Part shown: one piece after another, positions 1 through 14,234 of the stretch
How the letters are laid out: every line of letters begins with the position of its first letter
How positions within the stretch are numbered: position 1 is the stretch's first letter
NCBI GenBank assembly: GCA_009746045.1
Contig: RPFO01001375.1
Location: forward strand, 20,001 to 55,000
Source of the DNA: Mesostigma viride
Lineage: Eukaryota > Streptophyta > Mesostigmatophyceae > Mesostigmatales > Mesostigmataceae
Direction of reading: 5' to 3'
DNA: 35,000 nucleotides
Translations under genes and position numbers: made by a program
Notes under the pieces: model-generated
Told to the model about the DNA's origin: nothing
Databases searched by the model: none
What the model saw: only the letters and a program-made list of their open reading frames with translations

Positions 1-150
1 TAGTGGTCCCCTAAGCACTAGTGGTCCCCCAAGCACTAGTGGTCCCCCAAGCACTAGTGGTCCCCTAAGCACTAGTCCCCTAAGCACTAGTGGTCCCCTA
101 AGCCCCCGTGATTTCCTAAGCCCCCGTGATTTCCCAGGCACTCTTAATTT
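1..150. repeat. Degenerate ~19-bp minisatellite at the left edge
   Basis: About six to eight copies of TAGTGGTCCCCTAAGCAC with small changes, fading into CCCCGTGATTTCCTAAG copies. It lies in the OXP1 intron after exon 28. The array may extend left of base 1. Between 151 and 477 I see nothing recognisable. Confidence 0.85.
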
Positions 151-477
151 CCTGAGTACTCGCGATTCCCGGAGCAGCAGGCATATGGGACCTGCGAGAA
201 AAGGGGCCCAACCATTATGTGTCCAAGTCCAGGATGGATTGCCGCCCTGACCCATCGGTCTCCAGCACCTTAGACGGATGCCCTACTGTGACCAGTAGCG
301 ACTTATGCGGAAGCTCTAGTCCGACCAGTTCCTTGCCAAGAACCAAATCAAACCATAATCATGCAGGGGAGGATGTCCACTGGCGCAGCCCCCAGTGCGC
401 AGTCATCCCGTTAGAGCGAACCCGAGCTCTGCACGGAAGAACAATCTGGTCGTTATCTGCATGGCACGCTGACTGAC

Positions 478-573
478 CTGTGCTTTGAGGTCGGAGAGGT
501 TGTCCGAGATCTTGCGCGTGCCGCTGCTGCCGGGCGCTGCGGGCGTCAGCAGCAGTTGCCGGATACCTTCCTC
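478..573 (-). CDS. OXP1: OXP1 exon 28 (residues 971-1002), last exon inside the window
   Basis: Encodes [20 protein letters not shown] then [12 protein letters not shown]. Acceptor CCTTCAG|GAGGA, donor CAG|GTCAGT. In homologues the next residues are a helix beginning IAANQRG, for which no exon is visible in 1-477, so the gene continues off the left edge. Confidence 0.94.
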
Positions 574-3500
574 CTGAAGGGGAGGGGGGGGGGGGGGAGA
601 ACGTGGACATTACATGATAATAAGATAGTACTATTAGTTGACATGCGACAGTCAGAGTAGTACCATATTGTCACCTGATCATGGGCAATACGGCAGGCGC
701 TGGATGCCTTGCTCGCTCGCGTATGGGGGGAGCTGTGTGCGTCCATATGGACACAGAAGCATGGACACGAGACGTCCTGTTGAAGGTGATCGTGGGTTAT
801 GTTGCAACGCCGTAGCACGTGTGGTTGCAATGGCGTGACCATTCTTTTACTCCGGCCGTACAGAAGAAATGAAGCTACCCATACATCTTAAATTATTACC
901 TGCCCAAGCTCAACCACGATGAAAACCACTACCGCCTTGACATGCCACGAGAAGGAGCGAGAAGGAGCGAGAAGGGGCGAGAAGGAGGCGGTACTTTTCT
1001 GGGCAGACGCAAGGTTCATGACATGCTCCTTACAGCGCAAAGAGCTGGCACTGGCTAGGACGAGTGGTGGGATCACTGTTGCCTCTTATCTTGTCACGGG
1101 TTATGTGGGCTAAGGAGTGAAAACATCATGGAGAGCCGCTCTGCGTCCCATCCAGTCCTTTCCTTCCCCCCCAACCAACAAGAACAAGCACATGCTGACC
1201 GCCGTGACACCCAAGCTCTAACAATACCCCGCTCCCAGGGGAACTCCTTCAACTTCATGTTGCTTTACATTACTTTACATGGCAAGGATGACATGGACAG
1301 GATCAGTACGCCGCATACCTGGAACACACCGCCTTGGACGATCTTGAAGGCGCGGATGGCCGCCCCTTCCTCCCCCAGCCGGCGAGAGAACGGAGGCATG
1401 CTGCAGGGCGTCGGACATTTGAGTGTGTTCCAGAAGAAGAGGCGGCGGCAACATCAGCAATGTGTGGACAGAACTTGGGAGTATTTTATGTCCAGAAACA
1501 TGACATTATCATTATCAACAACTATGATGAGGTAGGGTGACCGCATAATGTCTACACGTACCATCCATGCAGCGAAGAAGATACAAACCCAGGAAATGTT
1601 TGCGTCAGGCTGGTCTGCTACTACTATTTATTTGCCGCACTAGTGCTGCCTTGGGATCAGCACAGCAGGGCACATCGTGCTCCTGCGAAAGAACTCGCAG
1701 GAGCGAGCGGTGTGATTCTCGCCAAAGCACACTCGGCACGCGGTGCTGTTCAGTTGGAATTTGCCACCACCGCGGAATGTATGCGCTATATATAGCTCCA
1801 CCATTGTGCGTCATGCTTTCCGTGTGAAGTTAACTTCCGCTTATGTCAGCAGTCTTATGCCAGCAGTCTCGCTTGTGACGGCAGTCTTTCTCGTGGGACC
1901 TGTTGGCAGAGTTGTACGAATCGTGGTAGCACTAAGATGTTCTGTATCGAGATGCCATGCCTCGGACCCTTGGTGGTGTCGCCTCATCACAGCCGTGCCG
2001 CTTTCGCACATCCACCCTTTTTCATTAATGAATCAACTAATTCGCCACCCTTTGCTCATGGTCACTGTATTATTCCCCATCTCCCTGTGCGCCACCCACC
2101 TCCCTGGCGTGATGCCCCCAACGTCCGCGTGGTGGCCGCGGCTCGCCACGAAGAAGACAATCTTGCCGTTGCGGAACACCTGGCGCACACGGCATGATGA
2201 CAGGTATGCCAACACACATACGGTTACATAGTGCAACAATGCAGGGGCAGGTACAACCACACATATACATTCATGAGACACACTCACACACATATATTCA
2301 TGAGTCATATCTCACACATATATACATGCATGAGACAGCCAGCAGACTTCTGGCATCGTGAGGATTCATGGTGTGTGCATCCACCCATCCACACGGTGAG
2401 GATTCATGGTGTGCGCATCCACCCATCCACACGGTGAGGATTCATGGTGTGCGCATCCACCCATCCACACGGTGAGGATTCATGGTGTGTGCATCCACCC
2501 ATCCACACGGTGAGGATTCATGGTGTGTGCATCCACCCATCCACACGGTGGGGATTCATGGTGTGTGCATCCACCCATCCACACGGTGAGGATTCATGGT
2601 GTGTGCATCCACCCATCCACACGGTGAGGATTCATGGCGTGTGCATCCACCCATCCACACGGTGAGGATTCATGGTGTGTGCATCCACCCATCCACACGG
2701 TGGGGATTCATGGTGTGCGCATCCACCCATCCACACGGTGAGGATTCATGGTGTGTGCATCCACCCATCCACACGGTGAGGATTCATGGTGTGCGCATCC
2801 ACCCATCCACACGGTGAGGATTCATGGTGTGTGCATCCACCCATCCACCCATCCACACGGTGAGGATTCATGGTGTGTGCATCCACCCATCCACACGGTG
2901 AGGATTCATGGTGTGCGCATCCACCCATCCACACGGTGAGGATTCATGGTGTGTGCATCCACCCATCCACACGGTGAGGATTCATGGTGTGTGCATCCAC
3001 CCATCCACACGGTGGGGATTCATGGTGTGCGCATCCACCCATCCACACGGTGAGGATTCATGGTGTGTGCATCCACCCATCCACACGGTGAGGATTCATG
3101 GTGTGCGCATCCACCCATCCACACGGTGAGGATTCATGGTGTGCGCATCCACCCATCCACACGGTGAGGATTCATGGTGTGTGCATCCACCCATCCACAC
3201 GGTGGGGATTCATGGTGTGTGCATCCACCCATCCACACGGTGAGGATTCATGGTGTGTGCATCCACCCATCCACACGGTGGGGATTCATGGTGTGTGCAT
3301 CCACCCATCCACACGGTGAGGATTCATGGTGTGTGCATCCACCCATCCACACGGTGAGGATTCATGGTGTGTGCATCCACCCATCCACACGGTGGGGATT
3401 CATGGTGTGTGCATCCACCCATCCACACGGTGAGGATTCATGGTGTGCGCATCCACCCATCCACCCATCCACACGGTGAGGATTCATGGTGTGTGCATCC

Positions 3501-6500
3501 ACCCATCCACACGGTGAGGATTCATGGTGTGCGCATCCACCCATCCACACGGTGAGGATTCATGGTGTGTGCATCCACCCATCCACACGGTGGGGATTCA
3601 TGGTGTGTGCATCCACCCATCCACACGGTGAGGATTCATGGTGTGTGCATCCACCCATCCACCCATCCACACGGTGGGGATTCATGGTGTGTGCATCCAC
3701 CCATCCACACGGTGAGGATTCATGGTGTGTGCATCCACCCATCCACACGGTGAGGATTCATGGTGTGTGCATCCACCCATCCACACGGTGGGGATTCATG
3801 GTGTGCGCATCCACCCATCCACACGGTGAGGATTCATGGTGTGTGCATCCACCCATCCACACGGTGAGGATTCATGGTGTGCGCATCCACCCATCCACAC
3901 GGTGAGGATTCATGGTGTGTGCATCCACCCATCCACACGGTGGGGATTCATGGTGTGTGCATCCACCCATCCACACGGTGAGGATTCATGGTGTGTGCAT
4001 CCACCCATCCACACGGTGGGGATTCATGGTGTGTGCATCCACCCATCCACACGGTGGGGATTCATGGTGTGTGCATCCACCCATCCACACGGTGAGGATT
4101 CATGGTGTGCGCATCCACCCATCCACACGGTGAGGATTCATGGTGTGTGCATCCACCCATCCACACGGTGGGGATTCATGGTGTGTGCATCCACCCATCC
4201 ACACGGTGAGGATTCATGGTGTGTGCATCCACCCATCCACACGGTGAGGATTCATGGTGTGTGCATCCACCCATCCACACGGTGAGGATTCATGGTGTGT
4301 GCATCCACCCATCCACCCATCCACACGGTGAGGATTCATGGTGTGTGCATCCACCCATCCACACGGTGAGGATTCATGGTGTGTGCATCCACCCATCCAC
4401 CCATCCACACGGTGAGGATTCATGGTGTGTGCATCCACCCATCCACACGGTGAGGATTCATGGTGTGTGCATCCACCCATCCACACGGTGAGGATTCATG
4501 GTGTGTGCATCCACCCATCCACACGGTGAGGATTCATGGTGTGTGCATCCACCCATCCACACGGTGGGGATTCATGGTGTGCGCATCCACCCATCCACAC
4601 GGTGAGGATTCATGGTGTGTGCATCCACCCATCCACACGGTGAGGATTCATGGTGTGTGCATCCACCCATCCACACGGTGAGGATTCATGGTGTGTGCAT
4701 CCACCCATCCACACGGTGAGGATTCATGGTGTGTGCATCCACCCATCCACCCATCCACACGGTGAGGATTCATGGTGTGTGCATCCACCCATCCACACGG
4801 TGAGGATTCATGGTGTGTGCATCCACCCATCCACCCATCCACACGGTGAGGATTCATGGTGTGTGCATCCACCCATCCACACGGTGGGGATTCATGGTGT
4901 GCGCATCCACCCATCCACCCATCCACACGGTGAGGATTCATGGTGTGTGCATCCACCCATCCACACGGTGAGGATTCATGGTGTGTGCATCCACCCATCC
5001 ACACGGTGAGGATTCATGGTGTGCGCATCCACCCATCCACACGGTGAGGATTCATGGTGTGTGCATCCACCCATCCACACGGTGAGGATTCATGGTGTGT
5101 GCATCCACCCATCCACACGGTGAGGATTCATGGTGTGTGCATCCACCCATCCACACGGTGAGGATTCATGGTGTGTGCATCCACCCATCCACACGGTGAG
5201 GATTCATGGTGTGTGCATCCACCCATCCACACGGTGAGGATTCATGGTGTGCGCATCCACCCATCCACCCATCCACACGGTGAGGATTCATGGTGTGTGC
5301 ATCCACCCATCCACACGGTGAGGATTCATGGTGTGTGCATCCACCCATCCACACGGTGAGGATTCATGGTGTGTGCATCCACCCATCCACCCATCCACAC
5401 GGTGAGGATTCATGGTGTGTGCATCCACCCATCCACACGGTGAGGATTCATGGTGTGTGCATCCACCCATCCACCCATCCACACGGTGAGGATTCATGGT
5501 GTGTGCATCCACCCATCCACACGGTGGGGATTCATGGTGTGCGCATCCACCCATCCACACGGTGAGGATTCATGGTGTGTGCATCCACCCATCCACACGG
5601 TGAGGATTCATGGTGTGTGCATCCACCCATCCACACGGTGAGGATTCATGGTGTGCGCATCCACCCATCCACACGGTGAGGATTCATGGTGTGCGCATCC
5701 ACCCATCCACACGGTGAGGATTCATGGTGTGTGCATCCACCCATCCACACGGTGAGGATTGATGGCCAAACATTGAGAGCATACGGCCCATAGTGCCGGT
5801 CCTACGCCACGTGAAGCACTAGGAATGCCTCTGCCATCCGTACCGGCGTGACCACGGTGATGTCCGGGAGGTGGCTCCCTCCCGCGCGTGGGTGGTTGGT
5901 CACAAACACGTCTCCTTGGTTGATGTCGTCGCCCCTGCACGCAACGTTTGCTCCCAGACCACATGCAAAAGACTGTCATTAATGAGTTCCCGCTGTGTTA
6001 CCTAGTTTTATAATGAATTTGTATTGCGAACGTATTATGTAGAAGTATAATCATTTAGATGTGACAGTGGGGGGGAAGCGGCGTGAACAGAAGTGTCCTG
6101 AAGTAAAGCAAAGAGCAGAGGAGCCGTCTGGAGCCCGTTGCACCCATCATACATCCACAACTCAAGAACCCATCGACTGTCACCCAGATGGCACCCAGGC
6201 CAACGTTTAAGCCATGGCAGAACACGGAGAATGCAGGTGAAGATTGCAAGGAGGTTGTTTGCCTTGTGGCGCAATATGGCTGGGCTGGCTGATTAAGCAC
6301 CACTGCATGACAGGCCAGCTACAGTAACCGACAAGCCGACCACAACAACAGGCAGACCAACCACAACTAGCAGGCAAGCGAGCAACAATCCATGCGGGAA
6401 CAGGCCACTTGAGGTCTGAGATGCACCCTGACGTGAGCAAGGCCCAGACACTGCCCAGACTCCGCCGCAGTAGTCATTGAGCGAGTGACGTAACAGACGG

Positions 6501-9500
6501 TAGTAATAATTTTATTACTAATGAAACTGCCAACACAAGGGTGGCTCATGGGCTCACCAACGATGCATCAGCCAGTGCATGACGGCGAAGCGCTCACCAG
6601 TGCTGTATCTGCTAATAGACAATGTCTCTTATGTGCTACTAGACAAAGTCCTCACCAGCGCTGTACCTGCCACACCAGGGCCCTGACAACTCTAATCAGG
6701 GCCGCATTCGGCAGCCAGGGAAGGGGAAGGGGAGATATCATCACCAGTGCCGGGTCTGCGCGCACAAAAGGGCAACGGACTCGCTCACCAGTGCTAAATC
6801 TGCCACTAGAAAATGGTCAAGTCCTCAGCAGTGCTGGATCTGCCACCAGAAAATGGCCATGTCCTCACCAGTGCTGGATCTGCCACTGGATGGTGGCTGA
6901 CATGGCGCCCAGGTGCACGGGGATGTGCGGCGCGTTGGCTACAAGCGCACCATTGGCGCTGAACATGGCACATGAGAAGTCGAGTCGTTCCTGCGCACAA
7001 GAATGTGTGTGGGGGGGGGGGCGCGGGGGGTAGAGGGAAGGGGGTGGGGGGTGGGGGGTGGGCGGTGGGGAGGAACAAGAGGGGCATCGGTGAGGACGGA
7101 CATAAGGGGGTCAGCGCTTGTGGGCTGATAGGAGAGGTGGGCCACTGGCCAGAGCAAAGGAGTGAATGGCAGGGCAGAGGATATGCTCACACTGCAGTAT
7201 GCGACAGCATTAGCCGCAGGAATCCCGGCCACGGGCGGCAGGACGGGCGATAGAAGGGCATAAAAACGGTCCCAGGAATCCCTGTGGCATGATTGCAAAA
7301 CAAAGCTCCTTTTGCTGGGTTGCGTAGCACCTTAAGGTTGGTGGGGATGGCAGAAAAATTGCCAATATACGCCTGATATACGCACTAAATACTGGTTCCG
7401 TGTTACGGGCACCGCCCACCTTGATGTTGGTGGAGATGGACGTCCGCTGGAGGGTGCGCCCCATCTGCTCGGCGATGCCCATGAAGCTGCGCACAAATGG
7501 TGACAGCAAAAGGGTGCCAGTGCAGTGACAGGTGGCAGCAGCGGTGGCGCGATTGTGGTGAGAGGGGCCAGCAGAGGGGCGCAGTTGTCGGTGATCCGCG
7601 GTAGTTAGCAGCACAGCTTGCGTATGACAGTATCAGCAAGAGTGCGCAGCAGCACAGCGGGCAGCTTTGCGAATAGATTAGCGATTGCGGGCAGCAGCAA
7701 CAGCACACACCGACACACCTCTTTAAAACAGGTAATAGCTAATGAGTGGGTATCAACGTTGATCCGACCCAGTGGGATTACATACAACCACAAAATCCAG
7801 GTAAGCCACAAAGCCTTCCCCACCCATTGCAGCAGCGCCTCAATCCATGCCTTTCCGCAGCAACCACAAAAACAGCTGCTTCTGATCTGGTGCATTGACA
7901 CCGCAGCACTCGTGAATCGCTTGAAAAAGAGACAGACGACGCGACAACGGTGGCTCATGATGGTCAGCTCCGGCTCTCCCACATAATACCCCATGGAATA
8001 CCTAATACCAACATCATAGGCCACATCATAGGCCAATATAGTAAGCAGATAGCGTGCCGCCGCCCTGGATGCTGATGATGGGAGCGCCCACTAGGATGAC
8101 TAGTATGACTACCGCGGTTGCTCATGATGGAGGGCATAGGTCCTACCTAGCACACCACACAATAGTATCAACTGCGATGCCACACCGGGTGCTCATGATG
8201 GAGGGCACAGCTTTTACCTAACACCACATACTAGGATAACACCTACCACCCCACATAGTGTGCCAGCATGAAAGGTGCTGCACCGGTCGCTCGTGATGGA
8301 GAGCACAGCTTTTCACATAATACCACAAATAACACCTACTAAAAAGCCCACATCGCATGCCAGCATAAATCGTGCCGCACCGGTTGCTCATGATGGAGAG
8401 GGTGACAGCGTCCACTGGGTCTGTGTACGGCACATCGTCGCGGATGGCAGCAGCAGAGCCAGAGGATGCGCTCGCGGCCGCGCCCCCTGGCCGCTTGTCA
8501 TCGAACACGATGTGGATGTCGCCGTACTGAGTGACCGATGCCAGCCACTGGGGCTCCACCACGACCTGGAGCAAAGGAAACAATAAGCACACACGTCAAA
8601 GGTGGGTGGGTAGACCATTGGTTTACGAGGAACAAGCACACATGTGGGAAGCAAGTAAACAGAACACACGACAATCGGGTGACGTTGGTCATATCAAGTA
8701 CCGGACCCGTTGTCGAGGTCAAATATTGAATTCGATTGCCTGTCCATAAAAGTGGATGTAGATGGATTCTGAACCCTATACGTGACATGCAAGAGCCACG
8801 AGCGGGGAGAAAGGGTTTAAATAAAATTGGGGACGGGCAAAAGGAGTGGGATTCACCGGTTCAGCGTCCTCTTTTGAATACAGAATACTGCCCACCCATA
8901 GGGGGGTATGGCGACATGGCGACACCCCGCCCGGGTAGCGTGGCACGCCACACGGCGAATGGAGCGGATGGGGCCATGGCATATATTATGTAGTCCTAAG
9001 TTAGCAACAAGGGGGGCGTGTGCCAGCAGTACTGTCTCACCGTGCTCGTCCCATTCATGATAATGGCCGGGCCCGGGATGGAGTGGCCATGGCAGAGCTT
9101 GCCCAGTAGGTAGACCTGGTGGCGGCGGGGATGTGTTAATTGTAGAGGAAGTGGGAGCGAATTGTACATGAGCCAAGGCAGAGGTGGTATGACTGGGTGC
9201 AAAGGGACATTGCGTGGGGGAAATCGAAAAAAAAAAACAGAGAGAGGCGAAAGCGAAAATACTTCTTAGTCGGGCCATTGTGTTTTTGCCGTGGTCACCG
9301 TTTACTCCTCGTGTTCCTGACATACTTGGCCCACAGGAGGCATTCCATGTTGAGACCGATTGCTTGGTAACCGCTTGCAGATATGTCCGCTTTATCATTC
9401 CAAACGCCAGGCTGGACATCAGGGCCAACAAGCATGACCCTCTCATGGGTATTCCATTTCTGATATCACAGTGATAAACGATTTCCTTCACTTCATCACC

Positions 9501-12500
9501 ATAGGAGTAGACAGTTCCCTTCATTTCCATCATTGGACGCACTGTCCAATGGCTCTACCAGGGATAGTCAGCTCATCTAGCATTTTGAAGGTATGCGTCA
9601 GGCTTGTCCTTCAAGGAAGAATAGGTTGACAAACTGGTTTACGCGACCACAAAGCGAACCAGGGCTTGGACAAGAATTAAGAAAGAAGGGCATGCTTACT
9701 GACATGCTAGTATCCAATAGCAAAGTAGAACATGGAAACCATCCCTTCCCAAACAACAACCCCCGCCACCTGTCAATCCAGCTGAATCTACCACCTCAAA
9801 ACCCACTCACCCGCCCGCCCGCCCGCCCGCCCGCCCGCCCGCCGCCCGCCCGCCCGCCGCCGCCCGCCGCCCGCCCGCCCGCCCCCACCCACCCACCCAC
9901 CCACCCACCCACCCACCCACCCACCCACCCACCCACCCACCCACCCACCCACCCACCCACCCACCCACCCACCCATTCGAGTATCACTACAATACAATTA
10001 CTACTAGCACAATTGCTACAATTGCTAGAATTCCTACAATTCCTACAATCACTACAATTGAATACCACTAACCAAAGCCGCATGTGGCGGTCTATCCACA
10101 AAACTGCCAGGCCACACAATCATAAACACAAAAATGGTACTACAAGAAAAAGAGTCCTTCGTGGAAGACTCGTACGTACGTTGGTGGTCAGCCATTTGCC
10201 ATCAAAGAAGCACCTCGTTGGCTCCGGTTCTGGGACAGGGGGGGAGGTTGCTTCCGCGACAGGCACTTGGCTGTCGCACGCCGTAGAGTGTGGGGATGAG
10301 GACCACGAGGAGAATTCCAAGAATAGCTTACGTTAGAGAGGGCTTGTTACAATCAAATTCCTTGCCTGTTGCATGCAATCATGTGGGTGGGGGACCGTGG
10401 GGGGGGGGGAGGAGGATGTGGCCATCAGAGTGGGGCACCGCTTGCAGAAGGCAACGGTTACGACGACTGGTAGACTTTTTCTCGATCTTTTCAGAAAGAA
10501 CAAAAAAATGCCCTCACTGTAGACCAGCTTGTACGCTGAAAAGTCTGCTACGCTTCCCAAAAGTCTGTTCTGTACCCCAGCCACCCAACGCCCCTCTGCC
10601 CCCCTGCCCCCCTGCCCCCCTGCCCCCCTGCCCCCCTGCCCCCTGCCCCCTGCCCCCCTGCCCCCCTGCCCCCCTGCCCCCCTGCCCCCCTGCCCTCCTG
10701 CCCTCCTCCCCCACTACCCTCATGCCCCCCTGCCCTATTGCCATAATGCCTCACTGCCCCCCTGCCCCCCTGCCCTCCTGCCAGAAGTTGCCGCCATGCC
10801 CCCCTGCCGTCAACGCAGGATCCTGGATTCCCGATGCCCCCACGAACAAGCACACCAGAGCACATCCACCAGGCTGCCAGCCCCAGAACTAGGACCTACA
10901 AAGATAGGCAGAATGCTTTAATTGAATTTTTGAAAAGGAGACAATCACACCATGGACCAGGACACCAAAATGACCCACTCCACCGTTCTTGTGCCCCCAG
11001 GAACAAACAACCAAAGCATAACATCAACTCAAAGTGCCCTCACCGCAAAATCCGCGTCTTCCCCGTCCCCAGCACGCGCGCGTCATCGATGACAATCGCT
11101 CGCCCCACCAACAGGAAGCCGTACTCTCTCTGGAAGCTGCGTTCAAACTCCTCCCTGTAGCCCAGCGGCCCATGCGCCCCAGCAGCCTCGCCTCCTCCAC
11201 TGCTGCTGCCGCTGCCGTCCGCGCCCCAATGGGTGGTCCGCCCTTTGGTCATGATCGCTGTGTCCGTGCCCTGCAAGACCAAACGATCGCCCGTGGGCCA
11301 ACCACCACCATTCTCGCCGCCCCCCCCCACAAACCACCAAACCACCAAACATCCCCACCCCATCCATCGTGTTCATTAAGTTGGTGCACAAAGACTACAT
11401 CCAGCTCGTGCGCCAGACTGCAGTGCCACATTGAGACAAAGCCAGGCAAGGGAGGAAGGAGCTCAGCATGGCAACCAGCATTAATGTTAATGGTCAACCT
11501 CGTTTGTATTAGAAGCCGCACGCGGCATATACGGGTATATTCACGCGGGGTGTATATACGGGCATATACTGGGAGAGCACACGCCAAGCACAGGAGCCAA
11601 CCGTCTGCATCTCTCCATTCGGGAAACATAGACAGCAGGAGCAGTTGGCATTGGCCCAATTGCATGCACACAGGCTTCGGCGCGTATCAGGACTCACGGC
11701 ACACACGGTCGCCAGCTGGGACCGCGAGAGTGGGGATTGCGAGTGGGTATGGCAAGTGGGATTTGCAAGTGGCGGTCGCAAGTAGGGACCACAAGTGGGG
11801 CTGGGAAGTGGGGCTGGGAAGTGGGGCTGGGAAGTGGGGCTGGGAAGTGGGGCTGGGAAGTGGGGCTGGGAAGTGGGGCTGGGAAGTGGGGCTGGGAAGT
11901 GGGGCTGGGAAGTGGGGCTGGGAAGTGGGGCTGGGAAGTGGGGACTGCAGGTGGGGTTTGCGCGAGGGGATCTCAATCCATTGCCACCCCCTCACTGGCG
12001 CACCTCAGCACAAGAACATGATGCGTTGCGGTCCCTCACCGGCGCATCATATGAACTACTGAATATATGGTAGTATTAACCATACGCATCATATGTACTA
12101 CTGAATATATGGTATAAACCATACGCATCATATGAACTACTGAATATATGGTAGTATTAACCATACGCATCATATGCACTACTGAATATAGGGTAGTATA
12201 AACCATACGCATCATATGAACTACTGAATATATGGTAGTATAAACCATACGCATCATCTGAACTACTGAATATATGGTAGTATTAACCATACGCATCATA
12301 TGAACTACTGAATATATGGTAGTATAAACCATACATACGCATCATATGAACTACTGAATGTATGGTAGTATAAACCATACGCATGGGGAACATGATGGGT
12401 AGCCGTTCCCTCCCTGCCGCATAGAACTAAGCACAAGGACACGGGATGCCGCGCCCCGTCACCGGCGCACCTCAGCACAAGAGCCTTGTTGAAACAAAAC

Positions 12501-14186
12501 AACTACAACATTGTGGTACCATTGTCTATCGCGCCCGCTCACCTCGTAGCGCAGGTTGAGCATGCGCTCAGTCACCACCAAGTCCTCGGAGAAACCCTGC
12601 CACACCGCAGGTCGTCAAGGGAAACAGGCGTGCCAAACAAGACAAGGGGCAAGACATAGATTTCAGGGAGCGGCTAGAACCTACGTAACCGAAACCTCCG
12701 CCTGGGAAGTAGGAAGCCGAACCCTGTGGTCTCCAAGGGGGGGGGGGGAGGGGAAGGAATTCAAACAAAGGGGTCGTTTACATGGTTTCCTGCGGGGTGG
12801 TTCAGGCAGTATCATTTCATTGGGTGGCATACAGGAAAGTTGCCTCGTCTACCACTTTGACAGGCGAGTACTCTTGGCCGCCTCTAAGATGCAGCATCGT
12901 AGAGAATCGGTCATGTACCTTGCTCTACCGTTTCAAAAGGCAGAAGGTTGATCCTGCTTTCCTACTTGGTGCAATGTCAAGCATGCCACAGAAAACATGC
13001 ACGCAGTGCAAGGGGTTGAAACGAGGAGGAGCGAATGACAGACGCCTGCATGATGAGAGACCTGCACAGTCCTGCGTGCACAAGCAAGGAGCGAGCGCAA
13101 AATGTGGCACGTGCTTGTACAGGTCATTGCCCCCCTTTGCGATGATAAGCAGGCAGGTTGGGGTAAAGATAGAGAATGACGGGCTCCCCTTAGCTGGGAG
13201 TTGCCCGAGACTCTGGGTGGTGCAGGTGCCCTAGTGCACCTAGAGCAAGTGTTGTTTACAGTCCCACCCTTGCAGGAAGTAGCCTAGAATGTATTATAGG
13301 CCATCTGCCCCTTCTCAAGGGCTATGTGCTACAGATACTCCCAACGGAGTTATGTTCCTAATTATTAATTAATTAATTGGGGTAAAGGTTGTGACAAGCA
13401 GGTACGTCTTAGTACAGGTTGTTGTAAGCAAGTAGGTGGTTGCCCCTGTTCGTGTGGCGATGAGCCAGTGATTGAACCATGGGGTCCCCATCCCTAGACC
13501 ACGCCATCGCTATGCCAAACTGCAGACATTTTTTCTTAGGCAAAAAGCTCAAGGTCACGAATGCCCCTCTCTTGACTCTATTTCCTGTTTCCAGTTCGGG
13601 GAGCAGACAGAAACCCGACATTCGTCACGGATCGTCGGCCACCCGCCCGATGCCATCAAGTCATGAGTAGCAACTCCGACATGCCTCGCAGGTGGTGCCT
13701 TCCGCACCATGCCCCGGTGGCGCATAAAAGGCACGGGCAGCACCCTCCACGCTTATAGCAGGTCACACACGATACTACTGCTAGCATGAGAATGAAAATA
13801 TACGAGTACTAATATACTTTACATTTTTCATTATATGCATACTAGGACCTAATGCAAGTACCCTTGGTATAGTTGCACTACTTATTGCCAGACTATTAAC
13901 CCTGCCCACTACTTAATGCCAGACTATTAACCCTTCACCCTCACCTGCTGCATCAGGTCCGCCTTCACACGCGCCTCCAGCGCATCCAGCCGCTGCTCGG
14001 CCTCTACAAGCCCATCCCCTGCGCCGCCCTTCCCCAGAACGAGAGCGCAGGGCTCTTGGGCCTCCGCCACCACATCGGCCATTCCCATCCCATACGCGCT
14101 CAGCACGCCGCAGAAACGGTGGACGAACACCTCCTCTGTTCTCATGGTTGTGATTTGCGTGTGTGTGTGTGCATGCGTGTACGTGT

Positions 14187-14234
<48 letters not shown>

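Noticed and set aside
2358-5763. Long repetitive reading frames ([14 protein letters not shown] type) on both strands
   Set aside because: They are by-products of a stop-poor 38-bp satellite within an OXP1 intron. They run in several frames at once and lack any gene context.
2358-5763. CRISPR-like regular array
   Set aside because: There are no unique spacers; the whole unit repeats. It is a tandem satellite in a eukaryotic intron.
9593-10336. 247-codon plus-strand frame with Pro/Thr/His repeats
   Set aside because: It runs through tetranucleotide microsatellites and overlaps exon 20 of OXP1 on the other strand.
11034-12062. 342-codon plus-strand frame
   Set aside because: It is the antisense shadow of OXP1 exon 19 plus the 13-bp minisatellite.
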